The position numbers and the translations under genes were made by a program. DNA of 64,000 bases. Source: CAYWWY01 sp964462525. Its GTDB lineage: Bacteria > Thermotogota > Thermotogae > MWEM01. Positions 41,757 through 48,971 of this stretch are shown here, one piece after another. Every line of letters begins with the position of its first letter. Within the stretch, counting starts at the first letter, position 1. The stretch is from the NCBI GenBank assembly GCA_964462525.1, contig CAYWWY010000005.1, forward strand, positions 62,001 to 126,000, written 5' to 3'. The notes beneath the pieces were generated by a model. That model made no database searches, was not told where the DNA came from, and saw nothing but the letters and a program-made list of their open reading frames with translations.

Positions 41757-42806
41757 ATGTATTGGAAATATGCCGTCCGCAGAATCCTCAATGGTATTCT
41801 TTCGTATATAATCATTATCTTCATTCTATCCGCCCTCTTCAATACAGTCATGGAAGAAACTGCGCGAACACAGATCGAAGAGACTGTCCGCGGTGAATTG
41901 ATGGGCATCCAGCAGGCGCGACAGATGACTGCTGAGGAGATTCAGAATTATTATCGAGAACGTCTAGACTTTTTTGGCAAACAGTATATGCTAGACCGTC
42001 CGGTTTTTGAGCGGATCCTATTTCGGACGTGGAATACCCTTACATTTCGGTTTGGACGATCTACCAGCATACGCTCCGCTCAAGGTGAACGTGATGTCTT
42101 TACAATCGTTTGGGAAGTGGTTCCCCGAACGGTCTCACTCTTCACCGTCGCTATGGCGATCAATATCATGATCGGTCTTTGGCTCGGAATCCGTAAAGCG
42201 AGAAAACCGGGGAAAACATTGGATAAGTCGACATCGATTGCGACGATGATTGTGTTCGGGATGCCTGCATGGTGGCTCGGTATGATGTTGATCATGCTAT
42301 TTTCGTATACCTTGCGCCTTTTTCCTTCCGGGGGAATGGTGTCAACGCCTCCTCCTACAGGGATCCACTATTTTCTCGACATGCTCTACCATATGGCCCT
42401 CCCCTTAATGACCCTGGTGTTGATCGGATTCTGGGGAAGTGCCTTCTTGACACGCAATATCGTCCTGAGCATTCTCCAAGAAGACTTCATCATGTCCGCG
42501 CGCGCGCGGGGTTTGCCGGAGCGCAAGGTCATGTATGGACATACGCTTCGTACCGCAGCTCCTCCGGTTGTTACCATGGCGCTTTTATCCCTGTTGGCCA
42601 CTGTCGCGGGCAGTATCATATTTGAAGGAATTTTCAGCTGGCCTGGGCTTGGAAACCTCTATTGGGTTGCGGTTAGCCAGAACGATATCCCCGTTTTGAT
42701 GGGCAACCTCTCATTGACTGTGGGATTGTATATTTCAGGATTGGTCATCTTGGATTTAATCTATGGGTTCCTGGATCCCAGGATCAAGGTAGGGGGTCGG
42801 CGATGA
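41757..42806 (+). CDS. Peptide ABC transporter permease, DppB type
   Basis: 349 residues with an N-terminal membrane helix, a periplasmic stretch of about 95 residues and five further helices. The coupling (EAA) loop reads Ser-Ala-Arg-Ala-Arg-Gly-Leu-Pro-Glu-Arg and the Glu-Gly-Ile-Phe-Ser-Trp-Pro-Gly-Leu-Gly motif of DppB proteins is present. It forms half of the membrane channel with the next gene, which it overlaps by 4 bases. Confidence 0.93.
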   Translation: MYWKYAVRRILNGILSYIIIIFILSALFNTVMEETARTQIEETVRGELMGIQQARQMTAEEIQNYYRERLDFFGKQYMLDRPVFERILFRTWNTLTFRFGRSTSIRSAQGERDVFTIVWEVVPRTVSLFTVAMAINIMIGLWLGIRKARKPGKTLDKSTSIATMIVFGMPAWWLGMMLIMLFSYTLRLFPSGGMVSTPPPTGIHYFLDMLYHMALPLMTLVLIGFWGSAFLTRNIVLSILQEDFIMSARARGLPERKVMYGHTLRTAAPPVVTMALLSLLATVAGSIIFEGIFSWPGLGNLYWVAVSQNDIPVLMGNLSLTVGLYISGLVILDLIYGFLDPRIKVGGRR

Positions 42807-44209
42807 CATTTAAAGATATGCGGAGAGGCCTTGGAGAGTTTTGGTCGGAGTTTCGCAAAGTCAAGTCAGGAATTGTCGGATTGGTGCTGTTTGCCTTTTT
42901 TCTCATTCTCGTCATTTTCGAACCTTTGCTGGTTCCTTTCCCGGAAGCGAGTTCCAGATGGAACGACATGGCGTATTGGCAGGACAATCCATCGGGGGTA
43001 CCCCCTGCGTGGATGAACGCGTTCACCGATCAAAAGAGGGCAATTTCTGTACGGGATGAGAATGCTCACATTACTGAGAATGAAATCACGCGGGGAAGAA
43101 TGTATGAGGTAGTCTATTCCTACGACTATCAATATGATGTCGCTCCGCGAGACATGATCTTTCATCTAGTGGGCGACGGGACCGCCCAAGTCATGCTGAC
43201 TATGACGCGTCCGGATGGCATCAATGTGATTCTTATGCGTTCGACGACCGTCCGTTTGAGTGAAGGAATCAATGTGCGCCTTTCTTTGGACAACGATACA
43301 CGGGACAACGCCTTCCGGTTTGGAACAACCCATGAAGACCGCGCTGTTTCGGGGCGGTTGACCCAGCAATTGATTCGCCCCACCGATGTCTATTTTTCAA
43401 AAGCGCAATTCGGGATAATGAATCGTCCGGAAGCGTTGAAGGGAACTTATACCTTTACCGCTCAGGTGTTTTTCTCTTCCGATCAGAGCCGGTTGGATGA
43501 GAGTTTTTATGTAGTGGCCGGGCGGGTTTCTGGTTTCTTGGGCACAGATATCCGAAAAAGGGATATATGGAGCGGGATTGTAGCGGGAACGAAATGGGCG
43601 CTTTTGATCGGTATGCTTACTGCGCTCATGGCAGTAGGTATCGGAGTCATTTACGGTGTAATGGGTGCTTACCTTGGCGGTTGGAAAGACGCACTGATGC
43701 AGCGGATCTTTGAAATCTTTCTCAGCATTCCAATCCTTCCGATTTTGATTGTCTTATCCGCCGTATTCCGTCCCAGTATCTGGATTCTCATCTTGTTGAT
43801 GAGTATGTTCTTCTGGACCGGACCTGTGAAAACGGTGCGGAGCATCGGTTTGCAGATCAAAGAAGAGACGTTTATCGAAGCGTCCAAAGCTTTGGGGGCC
43901 AGTTCGTGGAGATTGATATTCAAGCATATGATCCCATTGCTGATTCCATACTCCTTTGCGTCGATGGCCTTGTATATCCCACAAGCGATTGTTTTTGAAG
44001 CATCGGTCAGTTTGCTGGGTCTGGGTGATCGGACGATCGTAACCTGGGGTCAGATCCTTCAGGATGCATGGCGGAGTGGAGCGGTCTTGAATTCTCAGTG
44101 GTGGTGGGTGGTACCTCCGGGTATGTTTGTCGCCATCATGGGAATGACCTTTGCGTTCATCGGGTTCGCTATGGATAAGATTCTGCACCCCAAATTGAGG
44201 ACGAGGTAG
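42803..44209 (+). CDS. Peptide ABC transporter permease, DppC type with large extracytoplasmic insert
   Basis: 468 residues, far longer than usual DppC (about 300). After the first membrane helix comes an insert of about 190 residues with many Thr, Val and Asp. It is followed by the canonical Phe-Leu-Gly-Thr-Asp start of the transport domain, with Lys-Arg in place of Gly-Arg, and an EAA loop Glu-Ala-Ser-Lys-Ala-Leu-Gly-Ala. It completes the peptide channel. The insert faces the outside and may contact the oversized binding protein. Confidence 0.92.
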   Translation: MTFKDMRRGLGEFWSEFRKVKSGIVGLVLFAFFLILVIFEPLLVPFPEASSRWNDMAYWQDNPSGVPPAWMNAFTDQKRAISVRDENAHITENEITRGRMYEVVYSYDYQYDVAPRDMIFHLVGDGTAQVMLTMTRPDGINVILMRSTTVRLSEGINVRLSLDNDTRDNAFRFGTTHEDRAVSGRLTQQLIRPTDVYFSKAQFGIMNRPEALKGTYTFTAQVFFSSDQSRLDESFYVVAGRVSGFLGTDIRKRDIWSGIVAGTKWALLIGMLTALMAVGIGVIYGVMGAYLGGWKDALMQRIFEIFLSIPILPILIVLSAVFRPSIWILILLMSMFFWTGPVKTVRSIGLQIKEETFIEASKALGASSWRLIFKHMIPLLIPYSFASMALYIPQAIVFEASVSLLGLGDRTIVTWGQILQDAWRSGAVLNSQWWWVVPPGMFVAIMGMTFAFIGFAMDKILHPKLRTR

Positions 44210-44213
44210 TGTT

Positions 44214-45182
44214 ATGGGAAAAATATTAGAGGTTCAAAACCTAAAGCTTCATTATTTTACCTCCAAGGGCATAGTGCGAGCGGTTGATGATATATCCTTC
44301 TTTCTCAACGAAGGAGAAACCTTAGGCGTGGTGGGAGAATCGGGATGCGGGAAGACCACGATGGCGGTTGCTTTGCTCAAGATGCCCACTCCTCCTGGAA
44401 GGATTGTGGGAGGCCAAATTATAGTTGATGGCCAAAACATCATGTCATTGAACGAGACAGTGATGCGCCGGAAGATCCGTTGGGAAAAGATCTCCATGGT
44501 CTTTCAAGGAGCAATGAATTGTTTAACGCCTGCGTACACCATTGGCAGACAGATGATGGAAACGCTTCAAGAACATCGGGAGATGGAAAAAGACGAGGCT
44601 ATGGAACGAATTAAAAAATACCTTTCCTATGTGGGCCTATCTCATGACGTGATTCGACGATACCCGCATGAGCTATCGGGGGGAATGAAACAACGGGTTG
44701 TAATCGCCACCGCTCTTTTTCTGGAGCCGAAAGTGGTCATCTGTGACGAGCCTACCACTGCGTTGGATGTGGTCGTTCAGGCGCAGATTATTAATCTGCT
44801 TAAAGAGCTCAAAGAGAAACTGAAGCTTTCTTTTATCTTTATTACCCACGATCTAGCCACCGAAGCGGAGGTTTCTGACCGGATCATGGTAATGTATGCG
44901 GGCAAGATCGCCGAAATTGGAACGAATCAACAAATCTATGGAGAACAAGGACCGATGCATCCGTATACGAAGCGACTTTTGGGCGCTACACCCCGATTGC
45001 ATGAAAATGTGGAAGAGCTTGCTTTTATCAAAGGAACGCCTCCTGACCTTCTTATGCCGCCTCAAGGGTGTCGGTTTCATTTGCGATGCCCGGAAGTGAT
45101 GGATGTTTGCAGCAAAGAGGAGCCACCTCTTGAAGAGATTGAATCAGATCACATGGTTGCTTGCTGGAGGTGCAGATCATGA
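44214..45182 (+). CDS. Peptide ABC transporter ATPase, DppD type
   Basis: 322 residues. Walker A is Gly-Glu-Ser-Gly-Cys-Gly-Lys-Thr-Thr, the signature Leu-Ser-Gly-Gly-Met-Lys-Gln-Arg, Walker B Val-Val-Ile-Cys-Asp-Glu-Pro-Thr, and the switch His is in Thr-His-Asp. The C-terminal oligopeptide-transporter extension has the conserved cysteines (Cys-Arg-Phe-His-Leu-Arg-Cys-Pro) that bind an Fe-S cluster in DppD-like proteins. It powers transport with the DppF-type partner encoded next. Confidence 0.95.
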   Translation: MGKILEVQNLKLHYFTSKGIVRAVDDISFFLNEGETLGVVGESGCGKTTMAVALLKMPTPPGRIVGGQIIVDGQNIMSLNETVMRRKIRWEKISMVFQGAMNCLTPAYTIGRQMMETLQEHREMEKDEAMERIKKYLSYVGLSHDVIRRYPHELSGGMKQRVVIATALFLEPKVVICDEPTTALDVVVQAQIINLLKELKEKLKLSFIFITHDLATEAEVSDRIMVMYAGKIAEIGTNQQIYGEQGPMHPYTKRLLGATPRLHENVEELAFIKGTPPDLLMPPQGCRFHLRCPEVMDVCSKEEPPLEEIESDHMVACWRCRS

Positions 45183-46231
45183 AGGCGTCCCACGTAATCG
45201 ATAAAACTGACTATATCATGGAACTTCAAAATATCCAGAAATGGTTTCCAGTGCGCAAACAAGGATTGAAAGAAATATTTACCGCGCAACGCAGTTGGGT
45301 CAAAGCTGTTGACGGGGTGTCATTTGGCATCCGGAGAGGCGAAATCTTCGGATTGGTTGGCGAATCCGGCTGCGGGAAAACAACGACAGGCAAACTCATC
45401 ATGAAGCTAGAGGAACCGACTGCTGGAAAGATGACTTTAGATGGCAATGATGTAACGCATATTTCCCGACAGGAATTGGAACGATACCGAAGGAATGTGC
45501 AGATGGTCTTCCAAGATCCCTACGCTTCAATGAATCCCCGGTTTAAGATCCGAGACGTTCTGGCGGAACCATTGATCATTCACAAAATGGGGAAGGACCG
45601 GACGGAGCGAGAAGTGGCCATAAAAAAAGCCTTGGAGGAGGTTCGCTTAATTCCGCCTGAGGATTTTATGGAACGGTTTCCCCATATGCTGAGCGGCGGT
45701 CAGAGGCAAAGAGCTGCTACAGCAAGGAGCTTGATCCTCTCTCCTAAGATCATTGTAGCCGACGAACCAGTTTCAATGATTGATTTATCGACAAGAGCGG
45801 AAATTTTACACACAATGCGCGCCGTACAGCGGGATCTCCAGTTGACCTATCTTTACATCACCCATGACCTATCCACAGCCCGATATTTCACAGACCGTAT
45901 TGCAGTAATGTATCTCGGCAAGATTGTCGAGATGGGAGATCCAAATAGTGTGATCGATCATCCCCAACATCCTTACACCCAGGCATTAATCGCAGCCGTA
46001 TGCGAACCAATCGCCGGAAAAGTCAACCGGATCAAAGAGGTTCCCATTAAAGGAGAAATTCCTTCTGCAGCGAACATTCCCCAGGGATGCCGATTCCATC
46101 CCCGATGCGTCTTCGCCCAAGAATCATGCTGGACGCAGCCTGAACCCGAACTGGTGGAGTCGGGAGAGGAACATATGGTTGCATGCTCGTTATGGAAAGA
46201 GATTCGCGAAGGAAAAATCACGAAATCCTAA
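45179..46231 (+). CDS. Peptide ABC transporter ATPase, DppF type
   Basis: 350 residues. Walker A Gly-Glu-Ser-Gly-Cys-Gly-Lys-Thr-Thr-Thr, signature Leu-Ser-Gly-Gly-Gln-Arg-Gln-Arg, Walker B Ile-Ile-Val-Ala-Asp-Glu-Pro. The position after the Walker B Glu-Pro reads Val-Ser-Met-Ile-Asp where most relatives have Val-Ser-Ala-Leu-Asp. The C-terminal Cys-rich extension is present. The ATG at 45179 overlaps the dppD stop (ATGA) with GGAGG 8 bases upstream. A strong terminator follows. Confidence 0.94.
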   Translation: MKASHVIDKTDYIMELQNIQKWFPVRKQGLKEIFTAQRSWVKAVDGVSFGIRRGEIFGLVGESGCGKTTTGKLIMKLEEPTAGKMTLDGNDVTHISRQELERYRRNVQMVFQDPYASMNPRFKIRDVLAEPLIIHKMGKDRTEREVAIKKALEEVRLIPPEDFMERFPHMLSGGQRQRAATARSLILSPKIIVADEPVSMIDLSTRAEILHTMRAVQRDLQLTYLYITHDLSTARYFTDRIAVMYLGKIVEMGDPNSVIDHPQHPYTQALIAAVCEPIAGKVNRIKEVPIKGEIPSAANIPQGCRFHPRCVFAQESCWTQPEPELVESGEEHMVACSLWKEIREGKITKS

Positions 46232-46255
46232 ATGAGAAACCACAGGAACAATAGA

Positions 46256-46285
46256 AAAAGGCGCTCATGTGAGCGCTTTTTTTTT
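46256..46285 (+). terminator. Terminator of the peptide transporter operon
   Basis: GCGCTC and GAGCGC arms with a 4-base loop, preceded by A residues and followed by nine T. Confidence 0.92.
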
Positions 46286-46296
46286 GGATTCATCTA

Positions 46297-46305
46297 TGGT
46301 ATAAT
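46297..46305 (+). promoter_or_regulatory. Extended -10 promoter of the lipoprotein gene
   Basis: TATGG followed by a perfect TATAAT, 41 bases before the ATG and directly after the transporter terminator. Confidence 0.68.
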
Positions 46306-46345
46306 TATCTTGGTAAAATGATACAATTATTGAGGAGGTGGAACC

Positions 46346-46726
46346 ATGAAGAAGAAAATGGCAGTAGTTGTTGTGGCTTTGTTGGTTCTTATGGTCATGC
46401 TGAGCAGTTGTAGTTCTATAATGGGAGTCACATGGTTAAGTGGAGTTTGGAAACTGTTTGGGCCTATAGTTCTTCTTAGCGAAGAGCGAGCGGTTGAATT
46501 TGCAGGTGAGCGAGGTCTTGGAGAGCTAAGCGGAGAGCTAGAACTCAACTCGTTCGATGGAAACGTATATTTTGGTGTCCTAAGGAACCTAGATACCGGT
46601 CACGAATATCAGAATTGTGAAATCGTTGTTGTCGGTGATTTGGTACAGATATTTACAACCGATGGTGCTGCCGAAGGGACCATAATCGATCGCACCAATA
46701 AGCAGATTCTCATGAACCTTTACTAA
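46346..46726 (+). CDS. Hypothetical lipoprotein
   Basis: 126 residues. The signal peptide has a Lys-rich start, a long hydrophobic core and a Leu-Ser-Ser-Cys lipobox (Cys near 22), so the mature protein is lipid-anchored on the outer face of the membrane. The remaining 100 residues look beta-rich and match no family I recognise. GAGGAGGTGG precedes the ATG. It is followed after 31 bases by another secreted protein and may share its transcript. Confidence 0.75.
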   Translation: MKKKMAVVVVALLVLMVMLSSCSSIMGVTWLSGVWKLFGPIVLLSEERAVEFAGERGLGELSGELELNSFDGNVYFGVLRNLDTGHEYQNCEIVVVGDLVQIFTTDGAAEGTIIDRTNKQILMNLY

Positions 46727-46757
46727 GTTCGCGACGCAAAAAAGGAGAGTGATGTAC

Positions 46758-47411
46758 ATGAAGAAACTGATGGCAATTGGCCTGATGGTTCTGCTTATTA
46801 CGGTGTCCGCGTTTAGTCTGCAACTCGGGGCATCGGTTCAGAACTTTTCTGGTTTTATCGAAGGCAGATGGGTCCGGGCGGCTTATGTCCATTCCACCAC
46901 CTATGGGTTTCCCGCTCATGGCAATCTATTGCCGGGAGATATTATCACAGAAGCCTTGGTTATACCCAACAGCCAGATTTGGAAACTGAGTACCGCCCCT
47001 GGTAAAGGATGGACCGTTTCCTTCAATCCCTGCAGCTCTTTGGCCGACCAACTCTGCATGCTCAAATGTCTATGTGTTCAATACACTCATCTCCGAATTA
47101 CTGGATGGACAAGCTTGGTTGACCTGCTCAAACGGGCCCCCTTTGGTTCGACGGTGATTTTCCGGGTCTATCGGCCAAGCACATGCACATGGCAGCTGGT
47201 TTCTCTTGTTTTGGATCACGCGGGATGTATCAGCGCTTGTGTGGTTACACCAACGATTGATCCCTGCGCGCCTTGCGTCGTGCCCACCCCCCCGCCCCCC
47301 CCGGCTCCATGCAGCGATCCTTGCGCCACAACTTGCTCTTCTTGCTGTGGAGGAACCTCCCTTTTGGGATTGTTGGGGATCGGGTTGATTATCTGGATTT
47401 TGCTACCGTAA
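46758..47411 (+). CDS. Cysteine-rich PDZ-like surface protein with C-terminal membrane anchor
   Basis: 217 residues from the ATG with AAAGGAG 8 bases upstream; earlier GTG/ATG codons at 46749-46754 are possible. A signal peptide is followed by a PDZ-like domain (Gly-Asn-Leu-Leu-Pro-Gly-Asp-Ile-Ile-Thr, then Leu-Leu-Lys-Arg-Ala-Pro-Phe-Gly-Ser-Thr-Val) that carries an insert with four cysteines. Then comes a Pro-rich linker with nine further cysteines ending in Cys-Cys-Gly-Gly, and finally a hydrophobic helix at the C-terminus. The layout suggests an exported protein tethered by its C-terminus. The linker is encoded across runs of seven and eight C. I know no named family; the PDZ call is tentative. 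Confidence 0.7.
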   Translation: MKKLMAIGLMVLLITVSAFSLQLGASVQNFSGFIEGRWVRAAYVHSTTYGFPAHGNLLPGDIITEALVIPNSQIWKLSTAPGKGWTVSFNPCSSLADQLCMLKCLCVQYTHLRITGWTSLVDLLKRAPFGSTVIFRVYRPSTCTWQLVSLVLDHAGCISACVVTPTIDPCAPCVVPTPPPPPAPCSDPCATTCSSCCGGTSLLGLLGIGLIIWILLP

Positions 47412-47421
47412 GGGTTTCTTT

Positions 47422-48183
47422 TTGATTGACTATCATATTCATACGCGCTTTTCCCCTGATTCCAAAACAACGATTGAAGAGCTTTTGATAGAAGTCAAGC
47501 GAAAAGGGATTTATAATTTCTGTGTTACGGATCACTTTGAATATACGTATGTGGGAGACTGGTTGCTTGAAAACCAGTTTTCCCCTTTTGTATATGCAAA
47601 TCATCTCAGAGATCTTGGGCTGATCGCAGGAATCGAACTCGGATGGAACGGAATGGTTCCCATTGTGGATGATTTCCGGAATTTTGATTTTGTGATCCTT
47701 TCCATCCACGAATGGTTTGTCCCGCTTTCTGAGGGACAAAGAAGCTATCAAGCGTACCTCCAACGGGTATGGAGCTGCATTCATCACTTCGATCATTTTC
47801 ATGTTCTGGGGCACTTGGACTTTCCCAGGAGGTATGAACCATCTTTTCAGCCATTTGGAAAGGAGTTATACGGCCTCGTACGGGATATCTTCCAAAGACT
47901 GATTCAAACGGGCAAAGGAGTGGAACTCAACACCAAAGTGTATGGAAATGGGAAGAGCGAGTATGGTCTTCCGCACCCGGATATTCAGATGCTTGCCCTG
48001 TATCGGGAGATGGGCGGAACCGTTATTACGATCGGATCCGACGCGCACGGACTTGATGCAGTAGGGAGACACATCCAAAAAGGACTTCGATTGCTCCAAG
48101 ATCTCGGGTTCCGGTATTTATCGACCTTTAATCTCCCCCATCGTCGCTGGGAGATGGAACCAATTTCTCGGTATATCTGCTAA
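47422..48183 (+). CDS. PHP-domain phosphatase, histidinol-phosphatase (HisK) family
   Basis: 253 residues. Metal-binding motifs of the PHP fold are present: His-Ile-His-Thr at the start, Asp-His-Phe-Glu-Tyr, a Gly-Ile-Glu-Leu-Gly, Ser-Ile-His, Gly-His-Leu-Asp and Gly-Ser-Asp-Ala-His at the end. The length and motifs fit HisK-type histidinol phosphatases, but no other his gene is near, so a different phosphoester is possible. The start is TTG, with AAGGG 7 bases upstream and no ATG available. It ends at a bidirectional terminator. Confidence 0.86.
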   Translation: MIDYHIHTRFSPDSKTTIEELLIEVKRKGIYNFCVTDHFEYTYVGDWLLENQFSPFVYANHLRDLGLIAGIELGWNGMVPIVDDFRNFDFVILSIHEWFVPLSEGQRSYQAYLQRVWSCIHHFDHFHVLGHLDFPRRYEPSFQPFGKELYGLVRDIFQRLIQTGKGVELNTKVYGNGKSEYGLPHPDIQMLALYREMGGTVITIGSDAHGLDAVGRHIQKGLRLLQDLGFRYLSTFNLPHRRWEMEPISRYIC

Positions 48184-48205
48184 TAATTGAATCGGTATCA
48201 TAAAG

Positions 48206-48231
48206 AAAACCACCCGCACGGGTGGTTTTTT
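48206..48231. terminator. Bidirectional terminator between PHP gene and tRNA-Arg
   Basis: AACCACCC and GGGTGGTT arms with a 4-base loop. Six T follow on the plus strand, and TTTTCTTT follows on the minus strand. Confidence 0.88.
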
Positions 48232-48306
48232 GGTGTGCTCGGGGAGATTTGAACTCCCAACCTTCACATCCGCAGTGTGATGCTCTATCCGTTAAGCTAC
48301 GAGCAC
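48231..48306 (-). tRNA. tRNA-Arg(GCG)
   Basis: 76 bases with encoded CCA: acceptor GTGCTCG/CGAGCAC, D-stem GCTT/GAGC, anticodon stem TCACA/TGTGA with loop CTGCGGA, T-stem GGGAG/CTCCC. The anticodon is GCG, which reads CGC and CGU directly; most bacteria use ACG deaminated to ICG for these codons. It shares a promoter with the tRNA-Ser 13 bases upstream. Confidence 0.93.
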
Positions 48307-48319
48307 AAAGCAGGTGGAT

Positions 48320-48409
<90 letters not shown>

Positions 48410-48428
48410 ATCAGTGCAATTCGGTGGT

Positions 48429-48457
48429 AGTATATCATACTTTCGGTCCGATTTCAA
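48429..48457 (-). promoter_or_regulatory. Promoter of the tRNA-Ser(GCT)-tRNA-Arg(GCG) pair
   Basis: Minus strand TTGAAA, a 17-base spacer and TATACT, 19 bases before the tRNA-Ser 5' end. Confidence 0.8.
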
Positions 48458-48490
48458 GCAAACGGTCTATCGGGACAAAATCCTATGAAA

Positions 48491-48537
48491 TCCACGGATA
48501 ACCAAGATAAATGCCAAAAGTCCACGAATAACCGAGA
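48491..48537. repeat. Two imperfect direct repeats upstream of groES
   Basis: A 17-base unit TCCACGGATAACCAAGA at 48491 recurs with two changes at 48521, a 30-base period. It lies between the tRNA promoter and the groES promoter. No function is assigned; the rest of the 48458-48606 interval shows nothing else I can name. Confidence 0.5.
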
Positions 48538-48606
48538 AAACGGTTGAATAATAGATGTAAGGACGATACAACGATAATAATCGCCTTGAATCAACCGAAA
48601 GAGAGA

Positions 48607-48635
48607 TTGAAAACTTTCCTTTTTTTTTGTATGAT
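48607..48635 (+). promoter_or_regulatory. Vegetative promoter of groESL
   Basis: TTGAAA, a 17-base spacer and TATGAT, immediately before the CIRCE operator. Confidence 0.85.
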
Positions 48636-48639
48636 ACGG

Positions 48640-48666
48640 TTAGCACTTACACCCTTAGAGTGCTAA
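48640..48666 (+). promoter_or_regulatory. CIRCE operator (HrcA-binding inverted repeat)
   Basis: TTAGCACTT, a 9-base spacer and GAGTGCTAA: the standard CIRCE layout with one mismatch in the left arm (T for C at its last base). It sits at the transcription start, so HrcA repression relieved by heat is expected. hrcA itself is not in the window. Confidence 0.95.
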
Positions 48667-48686
48667 ATAATAAGGAGGTGGAATTC

Positions 48687-48953
48687 ATGAGTATCAAACC
48701 GTTGGGCAATCGTGTATTGATCAAACCCATCACGGAAGAGAAAAGGACTGAAGGCGGAATTGTCCTTCCCGACACGAGCAAAGAGAAACCCCAAAAAGCG
48801 GTTGTCGTTGCTGTGGGTAAATTGGAAGATATCGATCTGAATCCAGGGGATAAGATCATCTTCTCCAAGTATGCAGGGTCTGAAATCAAAATCAACGATG
48901 AAGATCATCTGTTGATCGATGCTTCAGACATTTTGGCAGTAATCGAAGAATAA
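48687..48953 (+). CDS. groES: Co-chaperonin GroES
   Basis: 88 residues, normal for GroES. The Pro-Leu-Gly-Asn-Arg-Val-Leu start, the mobile loop (Lys-Arg-Thr-Glu-Gly-Gly-Ile-Val-Leu-Pro) and the Ala-Gly-Ser-Glu-Ile region are present. It caps GroEL for protein folding. AAGGAGG precedes the ATG, which lies 20 bases after CIRCE; an apparent longer frame starts before the promoter elements and is not used. Confidence 0.98.
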   Translation: MSIKPLGNRVLIKPITEEKRTEGGIVLPDTSKEKPQKAVVVAVGKLEDIDLNPGDKIIFSKYAGSEIKINDEDHLLIDASDILAVIEE

Positions 48954-48971
48954 AAAAGGGAGGTGACGAAT

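Noticed and set aside
47422..48183. Calling the PHP gene part of histidine biosynthesis with certainty
   Set aside because: No other his genes are present; only family membership is supported.
48491..48537. CRISPR array from the spaced repeats
   Set aside because: Only two imperfect 17-base copies with a 13-base interval and no cas genes.
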